Source: Vicugna pacos (taxonomy: Eukaryota > Chordata > Mammalia > Artiodactyla > Camelidae). From it: DNA of 64,000 nucleotides. The notes beneath the pieces were generated by a model. That model saw nothing but the letters and a program-made list of their open reading frames with translations, searched no databases and was not told the origin of the DNA. The stretch spans positions 45,060,001 through 45,124,000 of the forward strand of contig NC_132996.1 of assembly GCF_048564905.1 (NCBI RefSeq). The letters run 5' to 3'. Made by a program: the position numbers and the translations under genes. Of this stretch, positions 58,340 through 64,000 are shown one piece after another. Position 1 is the stretch's first letter. The number at the start of each line of letters is the position of its first letter.

Positions 58340-58650
58340 AAAGAATGCATATTTTCTTTTAAAAAGGATATTCACCTGTATAATCACAGGGCGGTGATCA
58401 AAATCAGTAAATTAACATTGATACAATTTAATTATTAAATGTGTGTATATGCATGAATGTATAATATGTATTTTCATATTGTTATAGATATATTCCTAGA
58501 AGTGGAGTTGCTAGATCAAAATGTAAGCACATAAGTAGTTTTGTTGGTTATTGCCAAATTCCCTTCAAAAAGGAATTGTACCAATTTCCATTCTCATCAT
58601 CAACATATTATACGTCAAACAATCTTTTAAAACTGTTTGTGTTTGTTTTG
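58340..58650 (-). mobile_element. Old LINE-1 (L1M) fragment
   Basis: 3' UTR-like 'gatcaaaatcagtaaattaa' and 'cattgatacaatttaatta', then ORF2 complement 'atattcctagaagtggagtt', 'gctagatcaaaatgtaagca', 'ttgccaaattcccttcaaaa', 'accaatttccattctcatca'. Decayed. Confidence 0.65.
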
Positions 58651-58974
58651 CTTCAAAGAATTTGAAACTTTAAAAAAATTTAAACAAAATACATGTGCAT
58701 TTCTCATATCAGTGAGATTTGATGATATGAAACATTAACTTAAGTGACTTCAAAATCCCCAATCATCAAATTAGTATTAGGTTCACTTACTCTGTGATCC
58801 CTGTTGAGTGAGAAGTAAGGATACATATATCCAGCTCCCAAAAGATTCTGAATTTAGGGAAAACATATATTTTGGCTCAAAACTCAGTTATTCATAAATT
58901 TTAATTATCAAAGTTTCTCTCTCTTGTATTGACCCCTCCTTCCTCATAATTCTGTGTATAATAAAGTATAATAA
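58651..58974. other. Unassigned sequence
   Basis: No gene or repeat recognised. Confidence 0.4.
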
Positions 58975-59160
58975 TAAATGTTTTGAAGTCTGGCAAAACT
59001 GAGTGTGAATTTCACAGTTTTCCCTCATGTGATATTAACAATTTTCTTGTCATCTCTAAAATCCAAGCCTTTAATTCTACAGAATTGTTTCTATTTATAT
59101 TTCCTATTCTATACATTGCTAGGATTAAATAGGATCACCTATGAAACTTTACATACAGCA
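58975..59160 (+). mobile_element. MIR SINE relic
   Basis: 'ctgagtgtgaatttcacagt', 'caattttcttgtcatctcta', 'cattgctaggattaaatagg', 'atcacctatgaaactttaca' follow the MIR plus-strand order. Confidence 0.5.
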
Positions 59161-60379
59161 ACTGAAATAGGGTAACTTTAAATTATATTTTTCCTTTCCC
59201 TAAAACATTTTTGGTGATTGAGATTTGATTAAATTTTGATTTTTTTAAAGGTTTGCAGTTTTCCTTTTTATCAATGAGTATCATATTTTTAATTATACTT
59301 ATATCTTTTGTTTGTCAAAATGTTTCTAGTGCAACACATTTTACATAATTGTACTTCAATACTTTGCAAATAAAACAAAGCTGACAGAAATCTTAAGAAA
59401 TTACTGATTTCAAAAATTATTCTGAAAGTATCTGATTTTTTTTCCTTTTTTCTAAAAAAGCATGAGTTATAGGATAACAACAAAAATTTCTTTCTCTCTG
59501 GTGTTAAAATGAGAGCTTTATTTGTTACGTCTTTCGGTGTAGGTAAAAATATTCTATAATAGCACTTACTCTGTTTGTACACTGAAAAAAAAAATTGAAA
59601 AGCTACACATGCCCAAATGTATGTATTAAAGTTTAGATACCAGTCCCTAATTCTAACAAGTATTCTGTAGTTTATAACTTAGCATATTGCATGCCAGCAT
59701 TTAGTCATTACTTAAACATTCGACTGTGTTTAAATGAAAGTATTAATGAATGTCGTAATAAGTTAGTGTGAAATTTAAGAGCTGCACTGATTCTAAAATA
59801 AAGACTCTTCCTCTTGTGTATAAGTATGGCAGACAAAAACAGGATTGTTTACGTGTACTGTTAAACTGTAGCAATTTTATAAACCAAAGTTTCCAACTTT
59901 AAACAGTTTAAAGAATCTCTTCACGAAAATACCTATCCCCCTTCCTACTACCATCATCTGTGTGTTGTACATAAAATAGTTGTGCACATGCATGCATATA
60001 ACACAGAATTAAACTTAGATAATTCATATCCTGTTAAATGCAGTTAGACTAGTTTGAGAATTTAGCTGTCAAGTTCATAAAGAGGAAGCTTGCTTAGTTA
60101 TTTATTTTGTCAGCACAACTTCTATAGAAATAATTTCTTTGGGAATCTCTCTTAAATATAATACTAAAAAGTGGTTAACTAGTATTTACTCAGGGTGCAT
60201 AGCATTTTTTTTGGTCTTCAACATCTGTTATTGACTTCAGTGCTCTTAATTTACAATCATAAATTAAAGGGGAAACCAGATTAGGAAGTAATCTAGTTTA
60301 ACAGTAATATTTGCTAAAATTTGGATCCTCAAGATATTTTAAGTTTCAACCATTAAAAACAATTAGCTACCTCTCTATT
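59161..60379. other. Unassigned AT-rich sequence
   Basis: No supported gene. The minus-strand frame of 97 codons at 59,289-59,582 is K/F/S/L-rich with no recognisable domain. Confidence 0.4.
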
Positions 60380-60612
60380 TATTCATTCATTCAGTATTTA
60401 TTGATTGTCAGGAAATGGTCTAGGCTTCACATAATTTAACAAAACAGGCAATAATTTATACACTGATAGTGATTATATTCTGCGATAGGTAATATATAAT
60501 GAATATATAATGTATATATAATGAATGTGAAAATTATGTAGTATTTTAGAAGGTGGTGGATGTTATGTGTAAAATATAATGTAAGCCAGAGGAAAGAGTG
60601 CTGGGAGTCCCT
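60380..60612 (-). mobile_element. LINE-2 3' end relic
   Basis: 'attcattcattcagtattta', 'ttgattgtcaggaaatggtc', 'taacaaaacaggcaataatt', then a TA-rich section and 'ttttagaaggtggtggatgt', 'aagccagaggaaagagtgct'. Reverse complement of an L2 end. Confidence 0.55.
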
Positions 60613-61189
60613 ATGTTGTTACAAATTATTGCAAACATCCTTTTATTTGTCATCTAGAAATTCATTTTAGTCAGGTACCACAACATATTTAATTATTTCT
60701 TATTTTTGGACAGTTAAGTTATTTCAAATCATTATCCCAAATTGGGAAAATCTAAATTCAAGTTTCTTCTAACTAGAAATAACTTCTTTTAGCATTTCAT
60801 GGCACTGTGTCAATTCTATTCAGGCATTTAAAAAATATTTGTATTGATCATAATTTGGATTAAAAGACATTTATGATTTTATGTTCAGATTTTTTTAATG
60901 TGAAACTTTTTACCTAATACAAATTGGTTACCATTCATAAATGCATTAACACATTATTAAACTATTTACATAGTAATATATTGCTTCTTTACGCAGAAAA
61001 ATAATACCCCAGACACATTGTTGTTAAAATGAAGATGTTTCATGTTCATGTGGTGACAGCAAGCTGGTGACCGCTCACTTATGCTAATTAGAGCTCTGTT
61101 TCATAGCATTGGGGAAGAAGCAGGACTAATTTGCTTGCCTGTTTATTTTAGCCACTTGAAAGTAAGTCATGCCTTGTGGCTCAGAGTTT
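60613..61189. other. Unassigned sequence
   Basis: No repeat recognised. 'tatgctaattagagctctg' near 61,080 contains an octamer-like ATGCTAAT. Confidence 0.4.
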
Positions 61190-61578
61190 TCCACTGTTTG
61201 CTGTAAATGCCAAACCTTCCCTTGCCTTCACAGCTCTTCACTGACTGTTGCCTCTGTTTCCCCAGATCAGCCTAGGATGGCCCCTTCTCACAACCGTGAT
61301 CTCAAGTGGCATCCCATCAAAAAGACTTTTCTTCCCATGCAGTTAAAGCAGCCCTTCGCCTGGGTCGCTTTCTCTCACATTACCCATTTTATTTCCCTCA
61401 TAACGCTAAGGTTGATTTTTTGTTTTCTTGTCTATTGTCATCTTATTGTCCTGCCTTAGTTCCCTGAGTGCCCAGCTCCTATTTGTCTCAGTCTTTGCTG
61501 TAACTCTGGTCTCAGCTGAGTATCTGGCACATAATAAATGTTCAGGAAATATTTGTTGAGTGAAGAATGAAGAATAGG
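61190..61578 (+). mobile_element. LINE-2 3' end
   Basis: Plus-strand L2: 'aaaccttcccttgccttcac', 'ctttctctcacattacccat', 'tttatttccctcataacgct', 'gtctcagctgagtatctggc', 'acataataaatgttcaggaa', 'atatttgttgagtgaagaat'. The frame of 96 codons at 61,169-61,459 lies inside this relic and is not a gene. Confidence 0.75.
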
Positions 61579-61744
61579 GGTCCTAAGCTTTCCATGATTA
61601 ATATGTTCTGGGAAATTAATTTCTCTCCTTAATTTATCATTTTCACTCTAGTTTTTAGTACCAGATTAAGTGGAAATTAGATTAAATTGGCATTAAAAAA
61701 GAGCATTGACAACAGAGTGGAATAGTGTAGCATGGTATAGTATG

Positions 61745-61979
61745 GTAAGTTTAGTATAGTGGTTAAGGTCATGGGCTCTGGGTCCAGATGGTCAGGGTTG
61801 AAATTCTGGCTCAGCTACTTACTTGAGCAAATTAGTTAACCTCTCTGTGTGTCTCCATCTGTAAAATCAAGGTAACAACAGTGCCCACCTCATACAGTTA
61901 CTGTGAAGACTAAATGAGCTCATTCCTCTGCATGTTTGTGATAGTGCATAATACATAGTAAACTTTGACAGTATTGGCT

Positions 61980-61980
<1 letters not shown>
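61745..61980 (+). mobile_element. MIR SINE, near full length
   Basis: 'tatagtggttaaggtcatgg', 'gctctgggtccagatggtca', 'ggttgaaattctggctcagc', 'aaattagttaacctctctgt', 'gactaaatgagctcattcct', 'cataatacatagtaaacttt'. The head keeps the tRNA-like A and B box positions. It ends directly at a TCA microsatellite. Confidence 0.85.
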
Positions 61981-62014
<34 letters not shown>

Positions 62015-62015
62015 T
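61981..62015. repeat. (TCA)n microsatellite
   Basis: About 11 perfect TCA repeats beginning at the 3' end of the MIR, where MIR consensus ends in a short T/A-rich tail that can seed such growth. Confidence 0.95.
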
Positions 62016-63194
62016 CAGTGACCGTAAGTCTCTTTATTCTCATGGCCCCTGAGCATATGATAAAAAGTGCGTAAGGGTAATCCCCTCATCTAGTAAAGCT
62101 GTACATAAAGACTCAGGTTGGAGCGCTGTTCACATCTTTAATCATATCAAAGCTTCCCTTGATAGTATAGCTATCTTCAGAGACCCATTTTGGTCAATAC
62201 TGTTAGAGAAAAACAAAACATTGGGCTATTTCAAAGATGCTGAGTATGTGAGTGTTGAAAATTGTGTTTGCTGGAAATTATATAAAGCACCAGCATTGCA
62301 CTTTGTCCCCATGTTCCTCAGTCTTGTGGGATTTTTTTCATTGAAATCAGTCTCTAGAGACATGAAATACCAGAATCAAGCTTTGCTAAAGTGTAGTCAA
62401 GTATACTTTCTTTTCTTTACTTTCAGCTTCATAAGAAAAATATTTTGAATGCCTGAGTAAATAGTGTGTGTCAAATTTAATCTAAACTTAATATGTGCTA
62501 GCAACTGAATAATTTCCTTGACCCAGGCACTCACCCAAAGTTAAACTACTTCCACATTGTGAAAAAAGGTATCTTATTACATCTGAATATCCTCTGTAAA
62601 ATTCCTCAGGCTTCAAATATGATGATTAAGTTGAGCCTTAAATGCAAAGACCAGATTCAACACCATAATGAAAATTGGAAGACCAGAAAAAAACACTGCA
62701 AAAACTCACTATGTTCCCCTAGAACTGAGATAGTTCAGTACCTATGAAGGCAACAGTGATCTGGGCAATTAATACTTAAAATTGTTAAATTTCACAATAT
62801 GTATAAATAAAATTGCTTATATAAGGCAACTTGTATTAAAATTTCTACTTTATTCTAATAATGGGCATTTTTGAAATATGAGAGTTGACTGTTGAGATTT
62901 ATACAGAAAAGTAATCGAGGTGGCGTAGGTCCTAAAAAGCCTTCCCTTGCCCCTCAAAATATTTCCTGATTTAGTCTGGGGAGTCTTAAACTCTACCATA
63001 GAATTCTCACTTTCTTACTTTAATATCCTAACACAACTAGCCAACACTTGTTGAGTACCAGCTTTGTACAAATGAGTTTTCTAGATCTTTTCCCCATTTA
63101 TGCTCAAATATATGTCTGCCTTTAAAGAAATTACTCTTAGTAAAAAACATGTAGACCAATAACTTTAGTACAAACAATAAGTGTTAATATGGTA
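62016..63194. other. Unassigned sequence
   Basis: No repeat or gene recognised. Frames at 62,221-62,448 and 62,559-62,747 have no support. Confidence 0.4.
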
Positions 63195-63440
63195 GCAATT
63201 AATAGCTAGTATTTGCAGAACATTTAGTGCATTACAGAAAGAAGCATAACACTTTATAAAGCTTACTGAAGTTAATAATTCCCATAATGACATCAGGTAG
63301 TGCTAATAAGGTCTGTGTTATAGAGAGGACAACTGAGGCACATGGGGTTTGAATCATTTAACTGAGGCTACTTGGAAAGCAGAGGTGGAGCTAGGCTTCT
63401 AACCAGATGTTATCTGACCCCAGAGCCTACACTTTTAATT
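63195..63440 (-). mobile_element. MIR SINE relic
   Basis: Reverse-strand MIR: 'cagaacatttagtgcattac', 'agaggacaactgaggcacat', 'gcagaggtggagctaggctt', 'gttatctgaccccagagcct'. Confidence 0.7.
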
Positions 63441-63544
63441 ACTCTGCTAAAATCAAGGTTTGAATATAATACTAAGAGGACTTAGATAAGTAAGACTTAA
63501 TCTTTAAGAGGTGTAGAATAAAGAGCTTTCAAGGAAAACAGGAT

Positions 63545-63695
63545 ATATGACATTTGAAATGAGTTTTGAAAGATGCAAAGTTTTCCAGGCAGATAATCAA
63601 AGGAAGGATATTTCAGACCAAGAGAATGCCCTGAGTAAAGCAAAGAGAGAGGAACTGACAATACCTGAAGCTGTTGTAAACACTTGTTTGCCTCC
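63545..63695 (-). mobile_element. LINE-2 relic
   Basis: 'atttgaaatgagttttgaaa', 'gatgcaaagttttccaggca', 'gaccaagagaatgccctgag', 'taaagcaaagagagagga' is the reverse complement of the L2 segment around 'cctctgcctggaac'. Confidence 0.5.
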
Positions 63696-64000
63696 TGAAT
63701 TGTGTTCAAATAATTGAACTAACATCTGAAGCCCAATATGATCTTCCTTCAACCCGAATGTCTAGTCCTGTCTTTTGCTCTTGTCTTCTACTGCCTACTT
63801 TGTAGATTGTAGTGTGCGCTCTTTTTTCTACCATCCCCATGCTTTCCCCTCTCTCTTCATGCGTTCTTTTGTATCCACATGAAATATACTCTGTGGATCT
63901 CCACCTGTCCATCTTTTACTTAATATTCATGCCCTAATTTAGAAATGGTGTCTTCATGACATTCCCCACCCCAGGGCAGAGCTTTCCATTTCTCCTCTAT
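63696..64000. other. Unassigned sequence at window edge
   Basis: Pyrimidine-rich on the plus strand. No gene or repeat recognised. Confidence 0.4.

Noticed and set aside
59289-59582. Minus-strand frame of 97 codons
   Set aside because: Lysine/phenylalanine-rich composition typical of AT-rich chance frames; no homology recognised.
61169-61459. Frame of 96 codons with proline- and leucine-rich parts
   Set aside because: Lies within the 3' end of an L2 relic; the open frame reflects its pyrimidine-rich composition.

Overview
The window looks like non-coding, AT-rich mammalian nuclear DNA, either a large intron or an intergenic stretch. It holds no complete protein gene, no RNA gene and nothing prokaryotic. 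Almost everything I can name is a transposon fossil. The younger LINE-1 3' ends have the form usual in even-toed ungulates. At 15.9 kb and 24.7 kb the L1 tail carries an 'acattgtgctgtacacca'-type ending, which I associate from memory with camelids (camel, llama, alpaca). An older L1 at 52.7 kb keeps a pig/whale-like tail ('tgaatcacttt...'). No BovB, Bov-tA, PRE1 or whale CHR SINE is seen, which fits a camelid (about 0.6 to 0.7 confidence; not proven from sequence alone).

Layout. 0-5 kb: MIR and L2 pieces plus a 5'-truncated L1 with target-site duplications. 6-9.5 kb: a cluster of three LTR fossils (an ERV LTR at 6.3 kb, an MLT1-type LTR at 7.2 kb, an ERV1-like LTR at 8.4 kb that splits a MIR), then L2 and MIR. 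11.6-12.7 kb: an old L1 3' end carrying a tandemly duplicated CA repeat. 14.6-17.7 kb: a decayed L1 ORF2 with a younger L1 inserted in it. 19-20.7 kb: a GAAA polypurine tract and a reverse-strand L1MA-like 3' end. 21.28 kb: the only stretch with the look of a host coding exon, a 51-codon ATG-started frame ending at a good splice donor. 23.9-33 kb: a 38-bp tandem duplication, a young L1 with perfect 12-bp duplications, a camelid-type L1 with a 5' inversion, and another L1 tail. 33.5-41 kb: mostly unassigned unique sequence with a few L2/MIR relics. 41-46 kb: a second MLT1-type LTR, a 190-bp polypurine tract, and MIRs. 48-51 kb: a long reverse-strand L1 3' end. 52-64 kb: an internally deleted L1, a near full-length MER20, and MIR and L2 relics.

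No genes act together here. The observations most worth following are the candidate exon at 21.28 kb, two CTCF-like motifs facing each other about 30 kb apart (26.83 kb forward, 56.57 kb reverse), and several insertions whose history can be read from duplications and junctions. I found no convincing new biological system. Repeat family names come from recognised consensus patterns, not from a database search.
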